This document shows positions 57,901 to 64,000 of a stretch of DNA of 64,000 nucleotides, in pieces. The stretch covers positions 1-64,000 of the forward strand of contig JAJEDY010000003.1 in the NCBI GenBank assembly GCA_022821275.1, given 5' to 3'. Position 1 is the first letter of the stretch. Every line of letters starts with the position of its first letter. The notes under the pieces were generated by a model. That model had not been told where the DNA came from. It saw only the letters and a list, made by a program, of their open reading frames with translations, and made no database searches. Origin of the DNA: Candidatus Latescibacterota bacterium (GTDB taxonomy: Bacteria > Latescibacterota > UBA2968). Both the position numbers and the translations under genes were made by a program.

Positions 57901-58700
57901 AAGAGATGCTCCTCCGTCAATGTGGTATATGCATCGACAATGACTTCGCCTGTCTTTTTATTTACCACATCTTCGGTGACAATGCTATCGACGAGTTCTT
58001 CAGAAACTTTGACGGCGGTATCACCGTGAAAAATGCCCAGAATTTCCTCGGACTTGTCAAATCCCAACGCTCTCAACAAAGTCGTGACCGGCAACTTGCG
58101 TTTGCGGTCGATATGAACGTACATAATATCGTTGATATCGAGACTAAATTCGAGCCAGGCTCCGTTGTCGGGAATAATTCTGGCAGAAAATAAACGCTTG
58201 CCATTTGGATGAATAGAATCGTCAAAAAATACGCCAGGAGACCTGTGTAATTGGCTCACGATCACGCGTTCTGATCCATTGATGACAAATGTACCTTCAT
58301 CGGTCATCAAAGGCAATTCGCCTAAAAACACCGTCTGTTCGACGATATCTTTAACGCGAAATTCGCCCGTTCCCTGCTTTTCTCGAGAAATCAGACGAAG
58401 CGTTGAACGCAAAGGTACGGCATAAGTCGTACCGCGTTCGAGACATTCTTGCACATCGTATTTGGGAGTTCCAACGGAATAATCGACAAACTCTAAAGAA
58501 TAGAGATTGTGGGCGTCTGTGATCGGGAAAATACCGTGGAAGACCGCCTCGAGTCCTTGTTTCTCGCGTGCTCCAGGCGGTATATCCTTCTGTAAAAACC
58601 AGTCATAAGAATCGAGCTGGATATCCAGCAGATTCGGCATTTCGATTGCAGACGTGAGAGTTCCGTACGATTTCCGGTCAATAAATCCTCTATCTGCCAA
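54927..58700 (-). CDS. rpoB: RNA polymerase subunit beta
   Basis: A 1257-residue catalytic subunit starting at TTG 58700 (AGGAG 9 nt upstream). Conserved blocks include [35 protein letters not shown] and [15 protein letters not shown]. The rifampicin-pocket segment reads [20 protein letters not shown]; the position equal to E. coli Asp 516 is Gln (codon 57315-57317) and Asn 518 is Ile, while His 526, Arg 529 and Ser 531 are kept. It lies 73 nt after rplL; no rplL-rpoB attenuator is apparent. Confidence 0.98.
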   Translation of the reverse strand: MADRGFIDRKSYGTLTSAIEMPNLLDIQLDSYDWFLQKDIPPGAREKQGLEAVFHGIFPITDAHNLYSLEFVDYSVGTPKYDVQECLERGTTYAVPLRSTLRLISREKQGTGEFRVKDIVEQTVFLGELPLMTDEGTFVINGSERVIVSQLHRSPGVFFDDSIHPNGKRLFSARIIPDNGAWLEFSLDINDIMYVHIDRKRKLPVTTLLRALGFDKSEEILGIFHGDTAVKVSEELVDSIVTEDVVNKKTGEVIVDAYTTLTEEHLLALEENGIVKITVMDIDPENDGGIITNTLDKDPCDNEEEALSRIYSLLRPGDPPNIETARGLLERNFFSPRRYNLGTVGRYRINQRLDMVDNIPLDFTMLCIDDFIKVIDYLLSLAIGEGFIDDIDHLGNRRVRSVGELLSKQFSIGLARMARTIRERMSLRDSEQLTPHDLVNARTVSTVVQAFFGSSQLSQFLQQINPLDELTHKRRLSALGPGGLTRDRAGFEVRDVHHTHYGRICPIETPEGPNIGLIVSVATYAKVNPFGFLETPYRKVKNGKVSRDIVYLPADEEDRHTIAQANLALDDKDEFENNVVQARRRGDFPVVDPDAIDYMDVSPFQLVSAAAGLIPFLEHDEANRALMGSNMQRQGVPLLITDAPRVGTGLERKVAVDSKAVIIAKNAGVVTYVSADKIVVKRRKSRSIETISLSDEDIYDLTKFKRSNQDFCINQRPAVQVGDKVEKGQLLADGCATDRGDLALGANVLVAFMSWHGYNFEDAIIVSERLIKKDIFTSISIEEFELQVRDTKRGTEEITREIPNVSEQAVSNLDEHGIIRVGAEVNQGDILVGKVTPKGETELSPEERLLRAIFGEKAGDVRDASLKAPPGMDGVVMDRKVFSRKERDEKTRNEDREKAQAAQKRIASKIESLKQSRDQQVLALLKNCRLNTLRDEDGKVVVKAGTVLNEKSLEKFDLGTVTPDGDWCDSPATSQKVDRLIELADHLMQQAEEELDRELEKIARGDELPPGIVQLVKVYVARKRKLMVGDKMAGRHGNKGVISIIVPEEDMPYLPDGTPIDLVLNPLGVPSRMNLGQILETHLGWAAHKLDLHFATPVFDGASMDNVQDMLQKAGLPENGKTLLYDGQTGEPFDKEVMVGIIYMLKLSHLVSDKIHARSIGPYSLVTQQPLGGKAQFGGQRFGEMEVWALEAYGAAHMLQEMLTVKSDDVAGRSKIYETIVKGENPPEPGVPESFNVLVKELQSLCLDVVLENAQID

Positions 58701-58773
58701 GGGCTCACGCTCCTGTGCTGGAAGGCTAACGGTCAGTTACGGATTTGTATTGCTACACAAACTTACGACAACC

Positions 58774-59148
58774 CTACTTGAGTTCCACCACCGCACCCGC
58801 TTCTTCCAGTTCTGCCTTAATCTGCTCGGCTTCTTCTTTTTCTATGCCTTCTTTGACGGGATTGGGTGCCCCATCAACCAGTGCTTTGGCTTCTTTAAGG
58901 CCCAATGAGGTAATACTGCGAACAACCTTGATCACCTGGATCTTTTTGTCTCCTGAAGACGACAAAATCACATCGAATTCTGTCTGCTCTTCAACGGCGG
59001 GAGCAGCATCACCCCCACCGCCACCGGGTGCTGCAACAACAGCTGCCTGTGCAGTCACGCCAAACTTTTCCTCAAGTGCTTTGACCAATTCGGCCAACTC
59101 GAGCACCGAGAGTTTTTCAATTTCGCTAATGATAGATTCAACAGCCAT
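58774..59148 (-). CDS. rplL: 50S ribosomal protein L7/L12
   Basis: A 124-residue stalk protein that recruits translation GTPases. The ATG at 59148 has GGAGG upstream ([20 protein letters not shown]). An Ala/Gly-rich hinge ([18 protein letters not shown]) joins the dimer domain to the C-terminal domain ([20 protein letters not shown]). Confidence 0.97.
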   Translation of the reverse strand: MAVESIISEIEKLSVLELAELVKALEEKFGVTAQAAVVAAPGGGGGDAAPAVEEQTEFDVILSSSGDKKIQVIKVVRSITSLGLKEAKALVDGAPNPVKEGIEKEEAEQIKAELEEAGAVVELK

Positions 59149-59194
59149 GAATATGCCTCCGTCCAACAGTGAATTGGGGTGTGTGATAAGCGGT

Positions 59195-59728
59195 CTATTC
59201 GCCGCCTTCTTCCTTTCTTTTTTCTGCAACAGCGTGAAGTGTACCAACCAGTTTTTGCAAAATGCCATTGAGCGTAAAGACAAGGCCGCTTACCGGGCTT
59301 TGCATTGCCGATACCATCTGGCCCAGCAGAACCTCGCGCGAAGGTATTTCGGCCAGTCGCTCAATCTGGTCTGCAACAAAAACCTCGCCATCGATATACC
59401 CGGCTTTAATCGCGGGCTTGCCATCGGTCTCTTCGGCAAATTTGGTCAATACGCGGGCCGGTGCTACGGGATCTTCATCGGCGCAAACAAGCCCCGTGGG
59501 ACCTTGGAACACATCATCGAGCCCTTCGACCCCGGCTTGTTTAACCGCCAATTTAGCCAATCGATTTTTTATTACGAGGTAAGAAATAGACTCCTCGCGG
59601 AGTTGCTTGCGCAACAGGGTAAAAGAAGGAACGTCTAACCCCGTAAAATCAGTTAGATACAAGCCATTGGCTCGTTTTAAGATATCTGTCAACTCCGCGA
59701 CAATAGCCTCTTTTTCTGCAGTTGGCAT
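59195..59728 (-). CDS. rplJ: 50S ribosomal protein L10
   Basis: A 177-residue stalk base protein. The ATG at 59728 ([20 protein letters not shown]) has GGAAGG upstream. It lies only 16 nt after rplA, so the L10 leader known from other bacteria cannot be in its usual place. The C-terminal helix binds L7/L12 dimers. Confidence 0.97.
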   Translation of the reverse strand: MPTAEKEAIVAELTDILKRANGLYLTDFTGLDVPSFTLLRKQLREESISYLVIKNRLAKLAVKQAGVEGLDDVFQGPTGLVCADEDPVAPARVLTKFAEETDGKPAIKAGYIDGEVFVADQIERLAEIPSREVLLGQMVSAMQSPVSGLVFTLNGILQKLVGTLHAVAEKRKEEGGE

Positions 59729-59744
59729 TCTGTACCTTCCTTGT

Positions 59745-60446
59745 TCAATTGGCTGCCAGTGCCGTGCGGTCCAGGCGTATTCCCGGTCCCATTGTGGTAG
59801 ATAATGTGACCGAACGCATGTATTGTCCTTTTGTAGCTGATGGACGCGCTCTGATAATCGCATCGATCAATACCTGGGCATTCTCCTGAAGACGCTGTGC
59901 ATCAAAAGACGCTTTGCCTACAGGCGTATGCACATTGGACGTTCTATCGACCCGATATTCTACACGCCCCGCTTTGGCTTCCTGCACAGCACGAGCCGCA
60001 TCGGGTGTCACCGTGCCACTCTTGGGATTGGGCATCAATCCCCGAGGGCCAAGAATGCGTCCCAATCGCCCGACCTGTCCCATCATGTCGGGCGTGGCAA
60101 TCGCCACATCAAAATCTGTCCAACCGCCATTGACCTTTTCCACCAGGTCTTCGGCACCTACAAAATCTGCGCCCGCTGCTTCGGCAGCAGCGGCAGGCTC
60201 GCCTTTGGCAAAAACTGCAACGCGCACGGATTTGCCCAACCCGTGTGGCAAGACGACAGTGCCTCGAATGAGTTGGTCGGATTGCCGAGGATCAACGCCC
60301 AGTCGAAACGAGAGCTCAACTGTTTCGTCAAATTTCCGAGTGGGCATTTTTTTTAAGATATCAACCGCTTCTGCCAGACCGTAATGCGTTTGGCGGTCAA
60401 AAAGCTCAGCCGCTTGTTTATAGCGTTTGGATTGCCCTCGTGCCAT
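59745..60446 (-). CDS. rplA: 50S ribosomal protein L1
   Basis: A 233-residue L1-stalk protein that aids E-site tRNA release. [21 protein letters not shown] and [19 protein letters not shown] are canonical. In many bacteria L1 represses its own mRNA; no site was identified. It lies 12 nt after rplK. Confidence 0.97.
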   Translation of the reverse strand: MARGQSKRYKQAAELFDRQTHYGLAEAVDILKKMPTRKFDETVELSFRLGVDPRQSDQLIRGTVVLPHGLGKSVRVAVFAKGEPAAAAEAAGADFVGAEDLVEKVNGGWTDFDVAIATPDMMGQVGRLGRILGPRGLMPNPKSGTVTPDAARAVQEAKAGRVEYRVDRTSNVHTPVGKASFDAQRLQENAQVLIDAIIRARPSATKGQYMRSVTLSTTMGPGIRLDRTALAAN

Positions 60447-60458
60447 ATATACCTCCGG

Positions 60459-60884
60459 TCAATTGTTGACGGTCAGACCCATACTGCGAGCCGTTCCCGC
60501 AATCATGCGCTTGGCTGCCTCAATGCTACCCGCGTTGAGGTCTTGAACTTTCATTTCTGCAATTTCCTGGAGTTGCGCATCGGTCACGGACCCCATTTTT
60601 TCCCGGTTGGATTCCGGCGACCCTTTGTCAATCCCCGCGGCCCTCTTGAGCAACACAGATGCAGGCGGACTCTTCAACTCAAAAGTAAAGCTCCTATCTG
60701 CATAAACAGTAATAATCGCGGGAATTATCAAACCCTGTTTATCCTGAGTTTGTGCATTAAAAGCTTTGCAAAACTCCATAATATTGACGCCGTGCTGGCC
60801 CAAAGCTGGCCCAACCGGCGGTGTGGGCGTCGCCTGTCCAGCGGGAATTTGTAATTTAATTGTTGTGAGAATTTTTCTTGCCAT
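60459..60884 (-). CDS. rplK: 50S ribosomal protein L11
   Basis: A 141-residue GTPase-centre protein. [29 protein letters not shown] with the proline-rich hinge and the C-terminal [13 protein letters not shown] are normal. It lies 12 nt after nusG. Confidence 0.97.
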   Translation of the reverse strand: MARKILTTIKLQIPAGQATPTPPVGPALGQHGVNIMEFCKAFNAQTQDKQGLIIPAIITVYADRSFTFELKSPPASVLLKRAAGIDKGSPESNREKMGSVTDAQLQEIAEMKVQDLNAGSIEAAKRMIAGTARSMGLTVNN

Positions 60885-60896
60885 TAAAGCCTCTCG

Positions 60897-61433
60897 TTAT
60901 CGCGATTCGACTGCTTCTTCAACCTGTAAAACATCTAATTCCACGGGTGTGTTGCGCCCAAAGATGCTAACCATCACTTTGATCTTGCTCTTTTCTGGAT
61001 TGATGTCATCAACCAGGCCAATAAAATCGCTGAATGGACCATCGATCACCTTGACCCGGTCGCCCACTTGATAGGGGACATCAGAAGTTTCCTCAACCGG
61101 ACGACGCTCAATTTGCCCCAAAATGCGGTTCACTTCTTCTTCGCGCAGAGGTTGTGGTCTTCGACCAGGACCAACAAAACTCGTCACACCTGGCACACTG
61201 GTAACAAAATATAGGGACTCTTTGTCCATATCCAGTTCAACCAAAAGATAACTGGGTAAAAACTTCTTGAGGGAGGTCGTTTTCCGTCCATCCTTCATCT
61301 CGACGACTTCCTCAGTTGGCACGATCACCCGACCAATTTTGTCGCCAACATCAATGTTTTCTTTGGCGGCTTCAATATAGCTCTTGACCTTATTTTCGTG
61401 CCCAGAATAGGTGTGGACAACGTACCATTTCAT
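60897..61433 (-). CDS. nusG: Transcription termination/antitermination protein NusG
   Basis: A 178-residue factor with an NGN domain (KWYVVHTYSGHENKVKSYIE, and FLPSYLLVELDMD) and a C-terminal KOW domain (VGDRVKVIDGPFSDFIGLV). The ATG at 61433 is chosen for fit to the family and its GGGAG. It lies 29 nt after secE, the usual pairing. Confidence 0.97.
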   Translation of the reverse strand: MKWYVVHTYSGHENKVKSYIEAAKENIDVGDKIGRVIVPTEEVVEMKDGRKTTSLKKFLPSYLLVELDMDKESLYFVTSVPGVTSFVGPGRRPQPLREEEVNRILGQIERRPVEETSDVPYQVGDRVKVIDGPFSDFIGLVDDINPEKSKIKVMVSIFGRNTPVELDVLQVEEAVESR

Positions 61434-61462
61434 CGGTCGAAGACTCCCTAACAAAAAATCCC

Positions 61463-61648
61463 TTAAATCAGGATAAACTCCATAATACTCGCCAAAAAAG
61501 TATCTACAATATAAATGAATCCGGCCAGTGCAAGTGACAATATAAGTACAATTGTAGTCGATGACTTGAGTTCGTCACGAGTAGGCCAGGTGACCTTTCC
61601 CATTTCAACGCGCACTTCGCCGATAAATTGACTGATTTTACCAAACAT
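61463..61648 (-). CDS. secE: Protein translocase subunit SecE
   Basis: A 61-residue single-span subunit that clamps SecY. The ATG at 61648 gives FGKISQFIGEVRVEMGKVTWPTRDEL, with the conserved amphipathic VTWPTR helix, then one TM helix. The frame is open upstream into tRNA-Trp, which must not be part of the protein. It begins 15 nt after the tRNA's 3' end. Confidence 0.96.
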   Translation of the reverse strand: MFGKISQFIGEVRVEMGKVTWPTRDELKSSTTIVLILSLALAGFIYIVDTFLASIMEFILI

Positions 61649-61663
61649 AATAAAATAAAGAAA

Positions 61664-61739
61664 TGGCAGGCCAGGCAGGACTTGAACCCGCAACCGTCGG
61701 TTTTGGAGACCGATGCTCTACCAGTTGAGCTACTGACCT
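61664..61739 (-). tRNA. tRNA-Trp (CCA)
   Basis: A 76-nt gene with a full cloverleaf: acceptor AGGTCAG/CTGGCCT with one G-U pair, anticodon CCA in the loop TCCAAAA, T arm GGGTTCAAGTCC. Discriminator G and the 3' CCA are encoded. It is directly upstream of secE, the usual place in bacteria. Confidence 0.97.
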
Positions 61740-61751
61740 ACCCAAAAACAA

Positions 61752-61827
<76 letters not shown>

Positions 61828-61852
61828 GTTGGGAAATCCCCACTTGAGGTTC

Positions 61853-61929
61853 TGGAGCGGGAAACGGGACTCGAACCCGCGACCCTCAGCTTGGAAGGCT
61901 GACGCTCTGGCCAACTGAGCTATTCCCGC
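61853..61929 (-). tRNA. tRNA-Gly (UCC)
   Basis: A 77-nt gene: acceptor GCGGGAA/TTCCCGC, anticodon TCC between TCAGC and GCTGA arms, T arm GCGGGTTCGAGTCCCG. The 3' CCA is encoded. Confidence 0.97.
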
Positions 61930-61941
61930 CCGGCTATGTAT

Positions 61942-61968
61942 AAAAAACAACCCTTTTCTACAAAAGGG
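61942..61968 (-). terminator. Attenuator-like hairpin between the second promoter and tRNA-Gly
   Basis: On the minus strand, CCCTTTT (61968-61962) pairs with AAAAGGG (61957-61951) around a 4-nt loop, followed by TTGTTTTTT. It lies after promoter P2 and 13 nt before tRNA-Gly, so it may end a share of the transcripts entering the block. Confidence 0.6.
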
Positions 61969-62003
61969 ATCGGTATTGCCAAAAAAATTTTCCGAGAATT
62001 GAC

Positions 62004-62032
62004 AAGATATGAAAAAGGGAGTCTCAGGTCAA
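62004..62032 (-). promoter_or_regulatory. Promoter P2 for tRNA-Gly-Thr-Trp-secE block
   Basis: On the minus strand: TTGACC (62032-62027), 17-bp spacer and TATCTT (62009-62004). The spacer is pyrimidine-rich. Predicted start about 61997. Confidence 0.75.
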
Positions 62033-62146
62033 GAGAATTTTGTATAATTCAAACCCGTGATAGATATCAAAAAATGGGAAATCGGTGTTTTGTAATGCGG
62101 GCCTAACTCGCCCGCTGTGTCTGGGGGAGGAAGCTATTGGAATTTT

Positions 62147-62232
62147 TGGTGGGGGGTGGCGGATTCGAACCACCGAAGGCATAAGCCAGCAGATTTACAG
62201 TCTGCCCCAGTTGGCCGCTTTGGTAACCCCCC
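62147..62232 (-). tRNA. tRNA-Tyr (GUA)
   Basis: An 86-nt gene with a long variable arm as expected for class II tRNA-Tyr: acceptor GGGGGGT/ACCCCCC, anticodon GTA in CAGACTGTAAATCTG, T arm GGTGGTTCGAATCCGCC. The 3' CCA is encoded. It is 217 nt ahead of tRNA-Gly and the first gene of the block. Confidence 0.97.
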
Positions 62233-62250
62233 AACCTGTATAGCCGAGAA

Positions 62251-62279
62251 AAAATACCAGAAGATATTTTGATAGTCAA
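62251..62279 (-). promoter_or_regulatory. Promoter P1 for tRNA-Tyr
   Basis: On the minus strand: TTGACT (62279-62274), 17-bp spacer and TATTTT (62256-62251), about 12 nt from the predicted start to the tRNA 5' end. Confidence 0.8.
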
Positions 62280-62396
62280 GACCAAAATTGTTTAACGCCA
62301 ATTGCAGATTGACAAATCTGCCTACCTTTGCTATTTTTCGAGTTCAATTTTCCGCAGTTAATCTTCTGTCAAATGCCTGGTAGTGAAAGGAGCAAA

Positions 62397-63311
62397 ATGA
62401 CCGACCCTATTCAAAATTATGCGCGTATTGGTATTGTTCACTTTATGGCCTATAAAGCTTGCATTGGCGGCGAAGGTCCCATTTTGGAAACCCTGGAAAA
62501 AATCGCCCTTGATCCCTATTTCCAGGTCGTTGAGGTTACCCACATGAAAGACCCACAGGTGCGAGCACAAGCACGCGACTTGCTCAGTGCTGCCCACATG
62601 GATGTGGCTTTTGGCGCACAACCCATTCTACTGGGCAACCAGTTCAATATCAATGCCCCTGATGTCGGCCACCGTCAAAGTGCTGTTGACGCTGTCAAAG
62701 CGGGAATTGACCAGGCCGAAGAACTCGGTGCTCCAGGCTGTGCCCTGCTTTCAGGCGCAGATCCGGGTTCCGAAACCCGCGAAGAAGGTCTCGATCTGCT
62801 GGTAGATTCACTGAGCCAACTCTGCGAGTATGCCGGCGAAAAGAGTATGGATATTGTACTTGAAACCTTTGACCGCGTACCGTATGGCAAAAATTGTATT
62901 GTGGGACCTAACGCCCTCGCCGTTGAAGTCTCAAATCGTCTCAGACGTCAGTATCCCCACTTTGGCCTGATGCTCGATTTGAGCCATTTCCCACTTCAGG
63001 GTGAAAGCACGGCTTACGCCATCAACATTGCCCGGGATCACATCGTCCACATGCACATCGGAAATTGCGTCATGTCCAACCCCAATCACCCGGCCTATGG
63101 CGATAATCACCCTCGCTTTGGCTGCGAAGATGGTGAAAACGATGTACCCGAAGTAGTGGAATGTCTCCGCGAACTGCTCAATATCGGTTATCTCGACCCC
63201 GATAAGCGCCCCATCTTGAGCTTTGAAGTCGGCCCGATGGAAGGAGAATCCTCAGAAATCATTATTGCCAATGCCAAGCGCGTACTCGACGAGGCGTGGG
63301 CGCAAGTCTAA
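62397..63311 (+). CDS. TIM-barrel sugar phosphate isomerase/epimerase family protein
   Basis: A 304-residue xylose-isomerase-like TIM barrel. The ATG at 62397 is preceded by AAAGGAG; the frame is open further upstream but without a site. Probable metal ligands occur in order: Glu in VLETFDR, Asp in LMLDLSHF, His in HMHIGNC and Glu in LSFEVGP. These families isomerise or epimerise sugars and cyclitols (myo-inositol catabolism, ketoses); the substrate is not clear. It is a single gene transcribed away from the tRNA block, with its own terminator. Confidence 0.85.
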   Translation: MTDPIQNYARIGIVHFMAYKACIGGEGPILETLEKIALDPYFQVVEVTHMKDPQVRAQARDLLSAAHMDVAFGAQPILLGNQFNINAPDVGHRQSAVDAVKAGIDQAEELGAPGCALLSGADPGSETREEGLDLLVDSLSQLCEYAGEKSMDIVLETFDRVPYGKNCIVGPNALAVEVSNRLRRQYPHFGLMLDLSHFPLQGESTAYAINIARDHIVHMHIGNCVMSNPNHPAYGDNHPRFGCEDGENDVPEVVECLRELLNIGYLDPDKRPILSFEVGPMEGESSEIIIANAKRVLDEAWAQV

Positions 63312-63326
63312 ACGCACACAAACTAC

Positions 63327-63370
63327 AATAGCCGGGCTTTCTCAAAAGGAAATGTCCGGCTATTTTTTTG
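63327..63370 (+). terminator. Terminator after the isomerase gene
   Basis: AATAGCCGG (63327-63335) pairs with CCGGCTATT (63356-63364), a 9-bp stem with a 20-nt loop, and is followed by a T run. Confidence 0.9.
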
Positions 63371-63384
63371 CAATCGCGAAATGC

Positions 63385-64000
63385 TCAATTCCAATATTCA
63401 CTTCGTGCAGGCGGTCCAGACTTTAGAGCATTGCGAATCAACAAGCCCAAAACCCGGGTAAAAACCACCATCAAAAAAAAATTAAACATCGCAGTCAGCA
63501 CCACCCCCACCAGGGACAACTGTCCCAATATCAAACTGCCGAGCAGAGATATACCAAACAGACCCAAACACGCTTGAATATAATCGGCCCTGACAATCCG
63601 GCGCAAATCCCGCCAAACAGGCCCCGGTTCAAATGCCATCCACATGCGCCCTTCTGCAGCAAATCGCATAAATACAATGGGAAAAAAACCGTAAAAAAAG
63701 ATAACCAGAAGCGTAATCAACAGAAACATCGGCCCGGCCTCTTCTACAGAACCCGGTATCAAACCCAATACCGAAACCACCATTATAAAACCCGCAACTC
63801 CAATGACGCTGTATCCCAGGACTATGAGGAATAACCAGAATCCCGCCACCCCATAAGCCCACCAATTGCTCCACGAGGGCAAGTGTAGCGATTCAGTACC
63901 GTTGAGTGCATCGACAAAAATCCGGTATAAGTAGCCCCAGGCAATGCACAAAATCCCTATGGTCACAATCAGCAACACGCCCCCCATCACAAGCCCAGTT
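63385..64000 (-). CDS. DUF4013 membrane protein (partial, N-terminus outside window)
   Basis: About 205 codons are visible; the frame is open to the right edge and family members usually have a short cytoplasmic start before LVMGGVLLIVTIGILCIAWGYLYRIF, so the true start is likely outside. Four to five hydrophobic helices are seen, with the family block LPSWSNWWAYGVAGFWLFL. DUF4013 proteins have no known function; no catalytic motifs are visible. It converges with the isomerase gene. Confidence 0.8.
   Translation of the reverse strand, partial: TGLVMGGVLLIVTIGILCIAWGYLYRIFVDALNGTESLHLPSWSNWWAYGVAGFWLFLIVLGYSVIGVAGFIMVVSVLGLIPGSVEEAGPMFLLITLLVIFFYGFFPIVFMRFAAEGRMWMAFEPGPVWRDLRRIVRADYIQACLGLFGISLLGSLILGQLSLVGVVLTAMFNFFLMVVFTRVLGLLIRNALKSGPPARSEYWN

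Noticed and set aside
61649-61693. N-terminal extension of secE
   Set aside because: The extension would be translated from the tRNA-Trp 3' region; the family N-terminus begins at 61648.
62096-62114. GC-rich hairpin after tRNA-Tyr as a terminator
   Set aside because: A 6-bp GCGGGC/GCCCGC stem is present but no T run follows, so termination is not supported.
61930-62146. rRNA gene in the gap between tRNA-Tyr and tRNA-Gly
   Set aside because: No conserved 5S, 16S or 23S segments are visible, and the gap is only 217 nt, filled by a promoter and hairpins.

Overview
The window looks like chromosome from an uncultured Gram-negative bacterium of the FCB (Fibrobacteres-Chlorobi-Bacteroidetes) type. 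A Latescibacterota-like lineage fits best, but this is inferred from gene content and not proven. Supporting traits are a TonB-dependent receptor with an N-terminal carboxypeptidase-regulatory-like domain, a PorV-like outer-membrane protein beside a protein with a type IX-like C-terminal sorting domain, a Tat-type sulfatase remnant, a BlaI/BlaR1-type pair with a very large periplasmic sensor, and DUF6785-type membrane proteins. Base composition is moderate. Visible promoters are ordinary sigma70 boxes (TTGACA/TTGACT, 16-17 bp, TATTTT-like), not the -33/-7 boxes of true Bacteroidetes.

Layout. 1-2.1 kb (minus): a partial AGCS amino-acid/sodium symporter and a DUF5678-like/retropepsin-like pair. 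2.2-4.0 kb (plus): a SulP anion transporter. 4.3-11.1 kb (plus): TonB receptor, secreted Fn3 protein with a sorting domain, and PorV-like protein, closed by a strong terminator. 11.1-18.1 kb (plus): an accessory cluster of two near-duplicate DUF6785-type membrane proteins flanking a Tat-exported phosphotriesterase-family hydrolase, an internally deleted sulfatase pseudogene and a GPH-family sugar symporter. 18.1-20.9 kb: heme O synthase (ctaB) and an ABC-2 exporter pair. 21.0-23.9 kb: a PKD-like lipoprotein convergent with a stand-alone family-B DNA polymerase. 24.1-28.6 kb: BlaI-type repressor and a 1346-residue BlaR1-like chimera (M56 peptidase, propeller, carboxypeptidase-regulatory repeats, TlpA-like thioredoxin), preceded by a promoter bracketed by two identical dyads. 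28.7-32.1 kb (minus): Leloir pathway genes, a GalE-GalT fusion followed by galK. 32.4-32.8 kb: greA with a hairpin in its leader.

32.9-62.2 kb (minus) is one nearly unbroken block of information-processing genes: tRNA-Tyr, tRNA-Gly, tRNA-Thr, tRNA-Trp, secE, nusG, rplKAJL, rpoBC, rpsLG, fusA, tuf, the S10 genes, the spc genes with secY, and the alpha genes to rplQ. The E. coli rif, str, S10, spc and alpha operons are thus fused, but tuf/rpmG before secE and adk/map/infA after secY are missing. Two promoters and a terminator-like attenuator lie at the tRNA end; a strong hairpin terminator closes the block after rplQ. Many of these genes use TTG or GTG starts. The window ends with a TIM-barrel sugar-phosphate isomerase/epimerase (plus) and a partial DUF4013 membrane protein (minus).

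The most unusual items are the BlaR1-like chimera with its dyads, the GalE-GalT fusion with an insertion in the epimerase half, a 10-bp-period dispersed repeat that supplies the C-terminus and stop codon of two unrelated proteins, and a non-standard rifampicin-pocket residue in RpoB. No gene-free stretch exceeds 300 bases.
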